In this document: positions 1 to 11,060 of the stretch, piece by piece
Numbering within the stretch: position 1 is the stretch's first letter
How the letters are laid out: every line of letters starts with the position of its first letter
NCBI RefSeq assembly: GCF_002127325.2
Contig: NC_035437.2
Coordinates: 154,735,897-154,799,896, forward strand
Length of the DNA stretch: 64,000 nt
Source: Helianthus annuus
Lineage: Eukaryota; Streptophyta; Magnoliopsida; Asterales; Asteraceae
Reading direction: 5' to 3'
Position numbers and translations under genes: made by a program
The notes under the pieces: generated by a model
Database searches by the model: none
Seen by the model: only the letters and a program-made list of their open reading frames with translations
What the model was told of the DNA's origin: nothing

Positions 1-850
1 TACCTATATTTATTGATTTTTACCTTCAAATACCATACCGTATTGTACTGAGCATTTTCGGTGCCGGTACCTAATTTCGATCATTTTCCGGATCGGTACT
101 TTCGGTGCCGTTACAGGTACCAAGCTCATCCATATTTTAACGTGTTAGCACCGTAATAACTAAACTAAAAACAACCGAATTTCCAACGTGTAGGACGTGT
201 GGGTCCTATTATTATATATTAGGTTATTTAAAATCGCTTTTTTAGGACGAATTGACTATCCTTTTCACGACATTTTTATTTATGTTTTGATATTCGGTAT
301 CTGCTTGCTGTTACTAACACGCGTTTGCAGTCATTGGGTCCCCGCCGCAACGCGCGAGCGGAAATTTAACTAGTTTATATTAAAAAAAGAAAGCTTTGAA
401 CAGTAATCTTCTAGATCTTATATTATAATAAAATATTATAATAATTGTTATTCTTTTTATTTTTTAAGTTTGATCAGTTTGGTGTCAACCAGTACTTGTA
501 TCAAAAATACTGGTTCAACGCTAAAAGTCGGTACTAGATTGAGTTTGATAGTCTTTTTAGTTCGAGAAAATTGGTACTGCTACCCAGTACCATTTGCTCA
601 TCCCTGATCACGGGTATCGTACGAACAACAACGGTATCGTACACCTTTTTTTTAGTTTCAGGGGTAGGGATGAGCTCGGTGCCAACTGATACCCCGGTTA
701 CGGTATCGGTATATGAATGTAAAAACCGGTACCGAACTAGTACTTAGGATCTTTCGATTCAGAAAATTCGGTACCGGTACCCATTACTATTTGCTCATCT
801 CTGACTACGGGATTCTATCGAACAACATCATTACCATACAACTTTTTAGT
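1..850. repeat. GGTACC-rich dispersed repeat cluster
   Basis: AT-rich sequence with repeated palindromic cores such as GGTACCGGTACC, CGGTGCCGGTACC and ACCGGTACCGAAC. Unit ends look like GGGATGAGC (from about 666) and GCTCATCCCT or GCTCATCTCT (near 120, 600 and 800), so several short inverted-repeat elements appear to lie side by side. The same family recurs at 5720-6055. The ends resemble hAT MITEs, but I found no matching 8-bp target duplication, so the class is open. No gene is seen in 1-1082. Confidence 0.5.
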
Positions 851-1366
851 TGATTTTCTTTCGGTTATTTTTTAGTGTTTTTTCTACATTTACTTTTTAT
901 TCTTGTCAGCGGTTCCGTGTGTAACACGCTTGTATTGATTTCAAACACATATAAAGACAGACTAAATAACAAAATAAGTTCGCCGTAACACGGCGGCATT
1001 TTTTATAACTAGTTTGTTATTAAAACATCTCTAGAAAAACTCACTGCACAGACTCTCTCTCTCTCTCTCAAAACAGGATTAAGGCCATGGGGTATGGGGC
1101 TTGGGTTGGGGCGTGGGTTGAGGGAAAACGCCCAAGCCACCATCCCGGGTGGGCTTGGGTTGGGGCGTGGCCCTTGGGGCTTGGCTTTCAAGCCGGGCGT
1201 GGGGCGGGGGAGCAAGATGACATGGCGGGCTGTGAATGGCTCATTCAAACTAGCTGTTGGCTAGCCGTTAGGGGCTGCTTTTTAAAAAAAAAAATCCTTT
1301 ATAAATACCTTACCATATTTAACATTTTTCTCACACAATATCAAACACATAAAACACAATCTTGCC

Positions 1367-2566
1367 ATGAGTTCTTCAAGTTATAGTGAATCGTCATCAT
1401 CATCTGACGATGGTGCGGAAATATTTCTACAAACGATCGCGGCGGTGGTGAAAGCTATCGTGGAAGACGAAGACGATGAGGAAGAGACTCAACAACCTAA
1501 ACGGAGGAGAATGTACATCGCTCGTGAACGGCACACCGCTGACGATTTGTTGGTAAGCGATTACTTCTCAGCGGAACCTAAGTATGATGAGAAAATGTTT
1601 AGGCGTCGTTTTCGTACGAGTAAAAACTTATTTTTAAGGATATCTAGAGATCTTGAGGAGAAGTATGTTTATTTCCAACAAAAACCCGATGTAACCGGGC
1701 AATTAGCATTTAGTACGTGGCAAAAGGTCACGGCCGCACTTAGGCAGTTAGCGTACGACAATAGTTCGGACATTATGGATGACTATTTAAAAATGTCTGC
1801 ACGTGTAGCTAGAGAAAGTCTTCACAAATTTTGTTCGTGTATTCTAGAACTTTATAGGAAAAGATATTTGAGAAAGCCCTCATTTAGTGACATGCAACAA
1901 ATATTGGAACATCACGCAGATTCTCATAGGCTACCCGGGATGCTAGGTAGTTTAGATTGTATGAAATGGCCTTGGGAACTTTGTCCTACCCAATGGCAAG
2001 GCGCTCACACTAGTGGATTTCACGGGGTGCCAGCCATCATGTTTGAAGCGGTTGCGTCCCAAGATCTTTGGATATGGCATGCGTTCTTCGGTATGTCGGG
2101 TTCACATAATGATATTACCATCATAAACCACTCGCCTCTTTTCAATGATCGGGTAAATGGTATAGGACCCAAAGGAACTTTCTTTGTAAACGAGGTTGAG
2201 TACATATACGGGTACTACCTAGTTGATGGGATTTACCCAGAGTGGGGGGTTTTCGTAAAATCGTTCACAAGACACGGTACCGCAGATCCAAAGAGATTAA
2301 AGTTTAACAGGGTCCAGATGGCTGCACGTAAAGATGTCGAGCGAGCATTCGGTGTTTTGAAGAAAAGGTGGCGAATATTGGGAATGTCTTGTCGACTATG
2401 GGACAAGGATCAGATTGGAAACGTGATGTACACATGTATCATTCTTCACAACATGATTTTGGTGGATGAAGGTAGAGCGGTCGTAACTTACTATGATGAT
2501 GATGACCCCCAACCAGGTAACGTAACAAACGAAGATAAAGCGGCAAATGAATTTTTTATAAAGTAA
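1367..2566 (+). CDS. PIF/Harbinger transposase (HARBI1/ALP1-like nuclease)
   Basis: The 399-residue product starts with a Ser/acid-rich leader (residues 1-45) and then a DDE_Tnp_4 nuclease. The catalytic triad is visible: D197 in GSLDCMKW, D287 in YYLVDGIYPEW and E325 in KDVERAFGVLKKRW. The family signature CIILHNM follows at 358-363. Harbinger transposases cut at the element termini and paste into TWA targets, normally with a Myb-like partner. The stop TAA at 2564-2566 is followed in the same frame by 32 more codons ending in TGA at 2663-2665. They contain NLRSDLVEHV, which looks like the usual family C-terminus. The stop is therefore probably a recent nonsense mutation that removes the tail but leaves the catalytic core. 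Confidence 0.9.
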   Translation: MSSSSYSESSSSSDDGAEIFLQTIAAVVKAIVEDEDDEEETQQPKRRRMYIARERHTADDLLVSDYFSAEPKYDEKMFRRRFRTSKNLFLRISRDLEEKYVYFQQKPDVTGQLAFSTWQKVTAALRQLAYDNSSDIMDDYLKMSARVARESLHKFCSCILELYRKRYLRKPSFSDMQQILEHHADSHRLPGMLGSLDCMKWPWELCPTQWQGAHTSGFHGVPAIMFEAVASQDLWIWHAFFGMSGSHNDITIINHSPLFNDRVNGIGPKGTFFVNEVEYIYGYYLVDGIYPEWGVFVKSFTRHGTADPKRLKFNRVQMAARKDVERAFGVLKKRWRILGMSCRLWDKDQIGNVMYTCIILHNMILVDEGRAVVTYYDDDDPQPGNVTNEDKAANEFFIK

Positions 2567-2665
2567 AGGGATATACATCACAACCTTCGATCTGATTTGG
2601 TGGAACATGTTTCCACGATTCCTGGGTTCGAAACCGACGAAGACGACAAAGACGACAAAGAATGA
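2567..2665 (+). pseudogene. In-frame transposase C-terminal tail beyond the stop
   Basis: Thirty-two sense codons directly follow the transposase stop codon without any frameshift. They include NLRSDLVEHV and an acidic end, closing at TGA 2663-2665. This matches the kind of tail seen in plant Harbinger transposases, so it is read as coding sequence orphaned by a point mutation or reached only by readthrough. Confidence 0.6.
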
Positions 2666-2873
2666 TAGTTTTTTATTTTGATAATTATTTTGTATTTTTA
2701 TGTAGTTTTTGGTTATATATATATATATTATAAAAAAAGCTGATGTGGCTTGGCCACGCTAGCCAAGCCACGCCCACCATACCCCCTTCAAAGCGGGTTT
2801 GAAACTTGAGTTTTGAAAATTACACGTGTCAATCGATGCCCCAACCCAAGCCCCACCATACCCCACGGTCTAA

Positions 2874-3130
2874 CATTAACAAGATTAACAAAGTCAGCAA
2901 TATTCACAAGACTGACAAAGTCAGTAATAATTTTGTTGTTGATAATTATGACGATTCTCCTGCTTCTTCTATAAGTACTCTAACAAGTGAACAGATTGAT
3001 AAGCTGCTAAGTCTTTTGAATAACAAACCCAAAAGTGATCCTTGAAGCAGTAATTTTGCGGGTAGGTTTGTTAATTCTTCATGTTTAAATAGTTCCGCTG
3101 ATGTGTTTTAAAAACCTGATTGTGATATAA
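2874..3130 (+). pseudogene. Ty1/copia Gag remnant
   Basis: One frame beginning just after the Harbinger right end reads an Asn-rich linker, a stretch with LTSEQIDKLLSLLN, a stop at 3043-3045, and then SSNFAGRFVNSS. The LTSEQ..KLLSLLN block followed by NFAG resembles the linker between the Gag zinc knuckle and protease of plant copia elements. No LTR, integrase or RT sequence adjoins it, so it is a small orphan fragment. Nothing further is recognised in 3131-3312. Confidence 0.45.
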
Positions 3131-3321
3131 AAATGTGTATTGTTTTTCAAACTTTCTTAGTGATGGGAAAAAGATTGGGTGGAGTATCCATGCAGGGGCG
3201 AAGGACACGTAGATTAACGCTTGATATGACCCTGACCACCGTAATTAACTCAATGATATTGTAGCAAGGCATGATGATAACTATTGTCACGATGTTCGAT
3301 GCAATAATTAGCCAAATAAAA

Positions 3322-4713
3322 GAGTAAATTGCCATTTTAGTCCCTGAGTTTTGTCAAAATTTGCCATTTTAGTCCAAATAGTTTTTTTTTTTCGCCTCTG
3401 GGTCCCTAATTTTTCCCTTTTGTTGCCATTTTGATCACATACCCTAACTCCGTCCAAAAACCTCATTTTTAACCAGGGGTATTTTGGGGATTTTCATATT
3501 AAATCTTTTCAGTTGCCATTTTGATCCAAAATTTATTTTACATTAAAAATTAAAAGAAAAAATTAATGTTATAAAAATCACACTTATATACATATATATC
3601 TATACAGTCTATGTCAGGGTATAAACACACAATCATCATCACCATCCTCAAGCACTTCAACCACCATCATCCTAAACCACCGTTCACCACCAGCGTCACC
3701 ATCATATCAAACCACCAACGACTACCGTGCACCGCCACTTCCGCCGCCACACAACCACAACCACAACCATCCGGAAGGAGACCAAAACGAACCCCATCTC
3801 CCTTTCTTATTCACCTTTCCACCATCGGCCTCTCGACCTTCTTCAGATCTGAAATACCGGGAAACGGATCTTAAATGTTGGTGCTTGTCGGCTAGATCTG
3901 GTGTTGCAGGTCCATCGGCCGTTCAGATTGAAGGCGGCGGCGATGAATCGACGTTGATGGGTGTGATGGTGGTGTGTCACAGGTTAGGTGGTGGATGATA
4001 GTTTAGTAATAGAGTGTAAAACGATGGAATGGTTATGGTGGATAACGGTGTGTGGTCGGAGATGATGGTGGTTTACGGTGGTTGCAGGTTTAGGTGGTGG
4101 TTGCATAGTGGTGTAGGTGACGGTGGTGGAGGTGGGTGGCGGATAGGTAGGTGACGGTGGTGGAGTTGGTAACCGGTGTTGGTTGTGGTGGGGGTGGTTG
4201 TCACGGTGGTGGTGATGGTGGTGCATAGATGGAGGACACACGGTGGGGATGGTGGTGATGGCATTTGCTGCAGAGAGTCAGAGAGAGAGAGATGCAGGCT
4301 GGGAGGGTTTGAATAGATTTACACTAAATTATAAATTACCATCTGCCATAGACTGTATACATATGTATATAAGTGTGATTTTTATAACATCTGCCAATGA
4401 ATGTCCACTCAGGTTACAGCTTCCAAATGGAGAGACTTACTCATTTGATTATAATAATTATTATAATCATTATTAATATTATATATATATTTCTATTTTT
4501 TTAAATTGGATCAAAATGGCAATTGAAAATATTAAAATTAAAAATCCCCAAAATACCCCTGGTTAAAAATGGAGTTTTTGGACAGAGTTAGGGTATGTGA
4601 TCAAAATGACAACAAAAGGGAAAAGTCAGGGACCCAGAGACGAAAGAAAAAAACTATTTGGACTAAAGTGGCAAATTTGAACAAAACTCAGGGACTAAAA
4701 TGACAATTTACTC
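3322..4713. mobile_element. Mutator-like element (non-autonomous), 1.39 kb
   Basis: Long terminal inverted repeats begin GAGTAAATTGCCATTTTAG on the left and GAGTAAATTGTCATTTTAG on the reverse complement of the right, and extend for more than 200 bp per side. The flanks CAAATAAAA (3313-3321) and CAAAGAAAA (4714-4722) are 9-bp duplications matching at 8 of 9 positions, as expected for Mutator. No transposase is present. The interior (3610-4310) is rich in CAC/GTG codon-like runs and an AG-rich tract near 4270, possibly captured host leader sequence. The right repeat carries an extra segment near 4390-4480 that is missing on the left. Confidence 0.8.
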
Positions 4714-4779
4714 CAAAGAAAAAGTCTACTATAGAAACTTACTTGAAATGAAGAGAAGCAAACTAAGTCCCTTAAATAT

Positions 4780-5289
4780 TTACTTTCTATAAATACCAGT
4801 CTAATCGTTAATTTTACACTTCAAACAACTTCAATCTTTTAGCTTTCACAAAATAATAACAATAAATAATTCAAACAACAACCGAAATTCTTCCCATTGT
4901 CCCTCACTACCACCATTTATCCCCCAATTTGATCACTCGTTTTTCTTCCCTCACAACTGTCGTTTGTCAAGTGGAGCCCAAAATACTTTCAAATGCAAAA
5001 TCCCCAAAGCCAACGCAACTCCCAACACAATCACGTACGCAAGACCCAACACAATCACATACCAACCTTTAACATCGCAAACTGGTTAAGAGCTCCAAAA
5101 AGAATAACTATAACAAAAAGCGCCACTATGACTCGTTTCGTTCTAGCCTCCACTCGACCTTGGAATACAATTGAGAAAGAGGCTTTGGTACGTACTAGAA
5201 TCAACACTTCAATGGACCCGAGAACCGCATTGCAAACCAATTTCACCATCAACTTCTCCATGAATAACATCGTACACACCATTAACTAA
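4780..5289 (+). pseudogene. Harbinger ORF1 (Myb/SANT-like) remnant
   Basis: A TATA-like TCTATAAATA near 4788 is followed by an AC-rich leader and an open frame from 4993. Residues in the middle (PWNTIEKEAL, then INTSMDPRT) resemble the start of the Myb/SANT-type protein that partners Harbinger transposases. The remainder of that protein is missing and the frame ends at 5289. It could alternatively be a NAM-associated host-gene fragment. It lies about 1.9 kb beyond the Harbinger element at 1083-2870 and has no visible inverted repeats of its own. Confidence 0.4.
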
Positions 5290-5411
5290 ACTAGTAAGTT
5301 AAGGATGTATGACTAAAAGTTTATACAATTAAATAATCTAAGCTAAATGCGGGTACTGGTACTTAAAATGATCCGTACAATACGATACTATATTTCATAG
5401 TAAATTATTTC

Positions 5412-5700
5412 TAGATCAAGTTGTGGAAGACTTGCATTTCTCTTTTGAGATGCAAGTTAACTCCCACTTGACGCAGAGTGAGACATTGGTGGGTAATGAC
5501 AGGAGACCTAGGGAAATATGGGTTCGATCCTTGATCCAAACGAGTTTTACAGCTAATTTCACCGTCGTGCCTACGGGCGGGTGGATTACTGGGTTTTCCC
5601 CGGAATTGGTGGTGGACTCGGGTTACTCTCGGAGTAATCCGTTTGGTCCAGTGGATGTCTCAAGAGTGCTCGGAATTGATTCTGTCGGCTGTTAAAAAAA
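5412..5700 (+). mobile_element. Probable tRNA-derived SINE
   Basis: The sequence contains GGTTCGATCC (around 5521-5530), a good match to the RNA polymerase III B box of tRNA genes. About 35-45 bp upstream lies a weak A-box-like stretch (TTGGTGGGTAATG). The body ends in a short A tract near 5693-5699. There is no tRNA cloverleaf, so this is read as a SINE. The precise 5' end and target duplication could not be fixed. Confidence 0.45.
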
Positions 5701-5719
5701 GGTAAAATAGCGGTAGTGT

Positions 5720-6055
5720 ATCAAATAGCAATGAGTTCGGTACCGAAAGAACCGGTACCGAAAATCCCTAAAAGTGGATACCGGCACTGAATATACCCGG
5801 TTCGGTACCGGTATTTGAGGGTAAAAATCGGTAAATACCGGTACCGAACCGGTACCAAAAATGCCAAAAGTGGATTCCGAATCGGTACCGAAAATACATC
5901 CGATTCAGTAAATTCGATACTGGTACCGGTACCGGGTCTGATTTGCTCATCCCTAGTATCAAACCAAAAATACCGATCGATACCGGTGCGGATACAAATT
6001 TTAATCGGTAGACACCATTCGATACCGGTGCGGATACCAAAATGCTCATCCCCAT
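5720..6055. repeat. GGTACC-rich repeat next to the COA5 start
   Basis: Second cluster of the repeat family seen at 1-850, with many overlapping GGTACCG and CGGTACC palindromes and internal ends reading TTTGCTCATCCCT (near 5940-5953) and GCTCATCCCC (near 6043). It stops about 85 bp before the COA5 start codon and therefore forms part of that gene's proximal upstream region. Confidence 0.55.
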
Positions 6056-6139
6056 AACCACAACCTTAATCAAAATCGTAGAAATCAGATTCTTCGAAAC
6101 CGTGAGGATCGGAACCAGAGATTGAGAGGGTTTACGAGG

Positions 6140-8519
6140 ATGGCGAAATCTTGCAAGGGGCTAGCTATGGAGCTCGTCAAGTGTCTCAGCGAATCTGATT
6201 GTGTCAAGGTACTAAAGATCATCATTCGGTTTTACAATCACCATCTTAACATGCCTATATTATATCAGTTGTTCCATTAGAGCATATACAACATGCTTAT
6301 TTGAATTGATGCTATAGATTTAGGTCACAAGAAATCAGTAGCACTTGACAAAGAGCACACAATACTCACTTAAATAAATTCATGTGTAAAACTAATGGCT
6401 GCAGTTTAATGAATGGAGTGATACAGTATCATGCAGCAGTTTATGTATAGATTATGTATCTTTTTTTATAGGTGTGTAAGCGTGATAACGAACCTTTTAT
6501 ATGAGTGGAAACTTGTTGAGGCAGGAAGTATTGCAAAGTGCAGTTAATGTTGGACATACCCTAATCTTTGCTATAAGCGTTGCCGCAGTTAGATCTCATG
6601 TGGTCGGGTTCTCGTTTTAGAAACGTGTGAGGCGCTAAGGAATGTTTATTAGGGGCAAAAAGGCGCACCTCATGCAGTTCTGGGTTAAAACTGGTCAAAA
6701 TTAGGGTCCATAGGAGGTGGCGACGGTCGAGCTACAGAAACCGCAGCTGCGATTAGCTGCTGATGTTAAGCGGCTGCATTCGCAAACAGAACATATCCAA
6801 CACGCGCATACACAGAAAAAATCAGAACACATGAGTATACGTGGTTTGGCGTTAACTGACCTACGTCCACGGCTGTACCAATGAGTATTATTTCTTTAAG
6901 GTGTAAATTCACAAATTACGTAAGAGATATATTTATAGGCTAAACTAAATAAGGCTGGCTACCCTAACTGGCTTAAACACAGCGGGCTGCCTTAGGGCCG
7001 AAGAAATACCGGGCTGGATGCTCCTAAACGGCCTCTACACTTGACAGATAATATGTAAAAACAACCCCAAGGATGACGATATTATGAACTTGGTTTTAAA
7101 AAGCGCGAAGCGCACAAAAGCGACGAGGTCTAAAACCATGGCGCAAAGCGCAAAAGTTGTGGGCTTTTCGTACCCGAGGCGCAAGACGGTTATATAAATA
7201 TAATATTTATTTATGTATCCTATAGGTTTTTAGCTTGCCCTACCCAAAATATAGCTATAACTAAGGCTTTTATATTATTTTACCTACATGTACAAGAGGC
7301 GCGCTCCTCAGCCTCGAAATTACCAAAGAGCCCAAAGGCGCTGAGGTCTGTACCTTAGTGCGCCTTGCGCATGCTTTTTAAAACCCAGATTATGAAAGGT
7401 TACTTGATAAATAGGTTTACTTGTAAAACATATGAGAGACATGCAACTTCTGGTTGTAAATAAACCTTATTTGGTTGTACATAGAGTCATAGACGTGCAC
7501 CTCACGGCTCGCGCCTCGGCTTTAGGGACCAAAACGACGCCTCGCGCTGTTCTAAACTAGGGTTGAGTTTGGGATATCTTTTTTTTGACTGATTCTTTTG
7601 AAAGTGTACCATCTGAACCTTGACATACCTGAGAGATATGGTACTTCTAACTTTTCCTGTACATGACTTGTTATCCAGAAACTTCCAAAGATGAATATTT
7701 GTTCTCAAACCAAATATACATTTTTGTCTTCATTTCACATGTGAAGGTCATAATGAGAAGTGAACAGAGGTGGCAAAGTGGGTAGGTCAAGTAGGTTGGG
7801 TAATGGGTCAAAAACTCAAAATTGGTTCGGGCTGAAACAAGTTTTTGTGTGCATCGGGCTGGTTGACCACTTGACCCACAAACATTTTTTGTTCGATTTT
7901 AAATTTTTAATATAGACTTTATGTTGATCTTAGTAATTGGTCTTTTGGCTAGCCTGCTCCAACTGATTTGAGATAAAATACTATTATTTCGGTTGATTAT
8001 TGGTCTTTTAAAGTGCATTTCGGTAATCTGTTTTGCAGGTTGAAAATCGTTCTTTTAGAGAGTGCGCTAAAGAGAAGAGCCCCTTAATTACTAGTGAATG
8101 TGTTGGACTTAGAGAAACATATTTCAATTGCAAGCGAGGCCAGGTAGTATTTTCTCGCATAACTTGTTCTACTAACTAAGCGATGCGATTTTTATGCACA
8201 TCAAAACGGGTCGGGTTTTTGTGAATGTTTAATAATTAATTTATTAAACAAGATTACAAAACCTATACTAATTCTATTGTACATGGCTTTCAACCCATAT
8301 GACCGTGTTGTTTTCTGCTAAGTTTGTGAATTTGATGCATTTGCGACTGATAAAATATGACTTATAAACCGACCCCTTTTAAGTAAACGGGTCAAAATTT
8401 AACTTTCAGCTCTGGATTAATATTTTTAATTTTTTCCTTGATGTATTGCTAACCAAGTCGTGGCTTTCGTGTGGCAGGTTGACATGAGAGCAAGGATTCG
8501 AGGGAATAAAGGTTACTAA
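6140..8519 (+). CDS. COA5: Cytochrome c oxidase assembly factor COA5/PET191
   Basis: Three exons encode 71 residues: 6140-6208 (23 codons), 8039-8143 (35 codons) and 8478-8519 (13 codons plus TAA). Both introns are phase 0 and begin GT and end AG. The protein starts MAKSCKGLA, contains ECVGLRETYFNCKRGQVD and ends RIRGNKGY, hallmarks of plant PET191. Cysteines C5/C15 and C44/C54 form two CX9C pairs, with C22 and C32 between them. This is the twin-CX9C fold imported into the mitochondrial intermembrane space, where PET191/COA5 is required for complex IV assembly. Length and all core residues fit the family, so the gene looks functional. Intron 1 (1,830 bp) is enlarged by a hAT-type MITE. Confidence 0.93.
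7089..7388. mobile_element. hAT-type MITE in COA5 intron 1
   Basis: The 300-bp element is flanked by a perfect 8-bp duplication ATTATGAA (7081-7088 and 7389-7396). Its termini are inverted: CTTGGTTTTAAAAAGCGC on the left and CTGGGTTTTAAAAAGC on the reverse complement of the right, with further GCGC-rich pairing inside. An 8-bp target duplication points to hAT. No coding sequence is present. Confidence 0.75.
7765..7905. mobile_element. Possible hAT MITE end (partial)
   Basis: The sequence CAGAGGTGGCAAAGTGGG followed by repeats of GGGTCAA and TTGACCCAC resembles one end of Ac/hAT-like MITEs. No matching opposite end or target duplication was found in the intron, so it is probably truncated. 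GGGTCAAA-type motifs also occur in intron 2 (8205-8400). Confidence 0.3.
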
Positions 8520-8666
8520 TCAGACGTTTTTGTAGCATGACTCGAGATAACTCGATAGATGTTTTTGCACACAAACTAGAGATTGCAGATGATAATGTTA
8601 AGGGATTCTTGATTTCTTGTAATAGGATCGAGTAGTTTTTGTAATGGGATTGGATTCTTCATATAC

Positions 8667-8672
8667 AATAAA
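8667..8672 (+). terminator. Putative COA5 poly(A) signal
   Basis: AATAAA lies 148 bp after the COA5 stop codon in a T-rich 3' region and fits a near-upstream polyadenylation element. Use of this site is inferred from position only. Confidence 0.5.
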
Positions 8673-8699
8673 TGTATATACATTTTAAAACTTTGCATA

Positions 8700-9511
8700 A
8701 GAAATGTCGCAATTTTAGAGACAAGCTTTATTCAAAAATAGAAAAAATATTAATTACAACATTTAAATTCTTAGCTAATAACCAATTTTCTACGATTAAA
8801 AACAATAAATATTAGCTTATGATGATAATAATCACCTTATAAAATATTAATAAATTTGAATATGACTACCTGATTACAATCTAAACGCAATGAGAGTAAA
8901 AAGCATTTTGTTACTTTTAACTTTTTTTAACTACGACTTTCATAAAACAAAAAAAAAAAAAAAAAAAAAAAAAAAACTAGCAAGAAGCTAGAAAATTACA
9001 ACCAACGTGATTACAATTTAAAAACACACCAATCTTTTCAAAAAATATTGATAATTAGGGATATGTTTTTTATCCATAGATAAGCTAAAGATTTTATGTC
9101 TTCCACTACTTTAGAGTTTAGACCATGAGTAATGTGCATCATAGGGGCGTGAAGTGACTTGATAATGCTCACAACACCCTCCCGTGGGCTTTATATAGGC
9201 ATAAAGAGAAATGGATATTTCTAGTATAATGCCCAATAAGAATAACAAAATTGAAAACTAATGATGGAATAAAGGCATAGTGTTAACTATTAACAATTTT
9301 GGTTAGTAAACTGGTTTTCATATCGATTTTCAAAAGAAAAAGATTCTGTGAAAGTGAAAAAAAATTGTGAAAGTGATTGTTTTCTTTAACGCATTAATTA
9401 GTTTAAATTTTAATTATTATTATATAATGTTTTTTTAGGAAATAGTAAATACTCATTAAATTACAACTAAGTTATGGGAATCGTGTTAATTTAAAAGTTG
9501 TGGTACACCTG

Positions 9512-9582
<71 letters not shown>

Positions 9583-9937
9583 ATAATAAATAACTTTTGT
9601 TCAACTTTTTTATTAGAGTAAATTATGATTTTAGCCCTTGTGGTTATATCACTTTACCCTTTTAACCTAAAAAAAATCTTTTAACATCTGAGCCTACGTC
9701 TTTTTTTCTAACTTTTTGGCCCCTAAAAGTAAATGGATGAGGTTAGTGTTAGGGGCCAAAAATATTAGAAAAAAAGACGTTGAAGACTCAGATGTTAAAT
9801 GATTTATTTTTGTGTTAAAAGTGTAAATAGGTATTACCATTTTTATCATCAATAAAGTAGTATTTTATTATTATTCTTATCATTATTAATGCTAGTGTAG
9901 GGATAATGTACATTAATTCAGAAGTGTGAGAAGTGTA
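8700..9937. other. AT-rich intergenic stretch
   Basis: No gene is seen. The stretch contains a run of about 30 A at 8948-8977, a long (ATT)n microsatellite at about 9510-9580, and a degenerate fold-back repeat (entered separately). It ends where the Helitron begins. Confidence 0.7.
9614..9840. mobile_element. Degenerate fold-back MITE
   Basis: The left arm begins GAGTAAATTATGATTTTAG, with GGTTATATCACTTTA and TTTTGGCCCCTAA further in. The right arm returns as TTAGGGGCCAAAAATATT followed by the complement of the inner left arm. The start matches the family at 24356-24656, which has a clean 9-bp duplication. Here the right terminus is eroded and no duplication is visible. Confidence 0.5.
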
Positions 9938-11060
9938 TCTATACTATATAATAAAAGAAACCACTTTGGTGACACATGTCACTCATTGGAGCCATCTATT
10001 TTTTAACCTATTAAAATTAAATAATTATTTAAAATTAAATAATTATTTATGAGATATACGTAGAGATATACTATTTAATATATATAATTATGAGATATAC
10101 GTAGAGATATAGTATAGATTAAAAACTTATTTAGAAAATATACTATTAATATTAAATTATTATTTTTATAATATATTTCCTTAGACATAGGAATAGGTTA
10201 CATTATAGTTTTATTATATCGATTTTAATATTTACGTTTATACTTTTACATCCGAATTTAGGTAACATATTTAAATTGTCTATGACTCTTTATAATCAGT
10301 AATATGTTTTAAATATATTTAGCTCTTTATAATCAGTAAATGTTTTAAATATATTTATTTTAAATAAAATATTATATATTTTTTAATATGTTTTATAAAA
10401 ATAAGAATATGACTTAGGATGTAATTTTAAGGAGAGAAAAATTATTATTATTTAATAGGAGAGAAAATGCAGAAAATCAAAATCTGAAATTAATCAGAAC
10501 TCAACTCATGTATTACACGAGGTTTTTTAAAGAAATAAGTTTTTATTATTTACTATATAAAATTACATTTATTCAACTTATCCAACCCGTGTAATATATG
10601 AGGTATTTAAAAATATATTTTTTTATTATTTGATATATAAATTCAACCCGTGTAATACACGGGGATTTTTAAAGATATAACTTTTTTTTATAAATTACTA
10701 TACAAAATTACATTTATACAACCCGTGTAATACATGAGTTTTTAAAAAAATATAACTTTTTTTATTATTTGATATATAAAATTAGATTTATTCAATCCGT
10801 ACAATATACAGGGTTTTTTAAATATATAAATAATTTATTATTTAGTTTTTTTTCATTATTTGATGTATAAAATTATATTTATTCAACCTGTACAACAATA
10901 CAAGGGGTTTTAAAGATATAACTTTTTATTTTTTAGTATATAAGATTATATGTATTCAATCCATGTAATAAACAAAGTTTTTAAAGATATATTATTTTAT
11001 TATTTAGTATATAAATTCACATTTATTCAACCCGTGTAATACACGGGGTTCTAATCTAGT
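9938..11060 (+). mobile_element. Non-autonomous Helitron
   Basis: The 5' end reads TCTATACTATATAATAAAAG, a common plant Helitron start (TC). The 3' end has the hairpin CCCGTGTAATACACGGG followed 8 bp later by the terminal CTAGT at 11056-11060. The element sits between A (9937) and T (11061), the classic AT target, with no target duplication and no inverted repeats. No Rep/helicase gene is present in its 1,123 bp. Confidence 0.85.
10505..11047 (+). repeat. Array of Helitron 3'-hairpin copies
   Basis: About eight diverged copies of the terminal hairpin unit (AACCCGTGTAATACACGGGG and variants) recur near 10508, 10585, 10643, 10717, 10793, 10885, 10956 and 11029. Each is separated by TTTTTAAAGATATAAC-like and TTATTCAACC-like spacer sequence. 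Only the last is followed by CTAGT. The period is roughly 60-90 bp. Confidence 0.75.

Larger units (their letters stand above)
1083..2870 (+). mobile_element. PIF/Harbinger DNA transposon, nearly intact
   Basis: The element is 1,788 bp and flanked by the 3-bp duplication TAA (1080-1082 and 2871-2873). Imperfect terminal inverted repeats of about 30 bp lie at 1083-1112 and 2838-2870: the left end begins GGCCATGGGGTATGG and the reverse complement of the right end begins GACCGTGGGGTATGG, both followed by GGGGCTTGGGTTGGGGC or nearly so. A TWA duplication with this terminus and a DDE transposase is diagnostic of PIF/Harbinger. Subterminal GGCTTGG/CCAAGCC motifs recur inside both ends and are plausible transposase-binding sites. 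The usual second gene (Myb/SANT ORF1) is absent, so mobility would need that partner from another copy. Confidence 0.9.

Noticed and set aside
3611..4264. His/Thr/Pro-rich ORFs on both strands
   Set aside because: They are products of CAC/GTG-rich simple sequence inside the MULE interior, with no domain and no splice or promoter support.
5412..5700. A tRNA gene
   Set aside because: Only a B-box match is present; there is no anticodon stem, acceptor stem or cloverleaf. It is better explained as a SINE.
10505..11060. CRISPR-like or terminator array
   Set aside because: The regular hairpins belong to a Helitron 3' end. Spacers are related to each other and the genome is eukaryotic.
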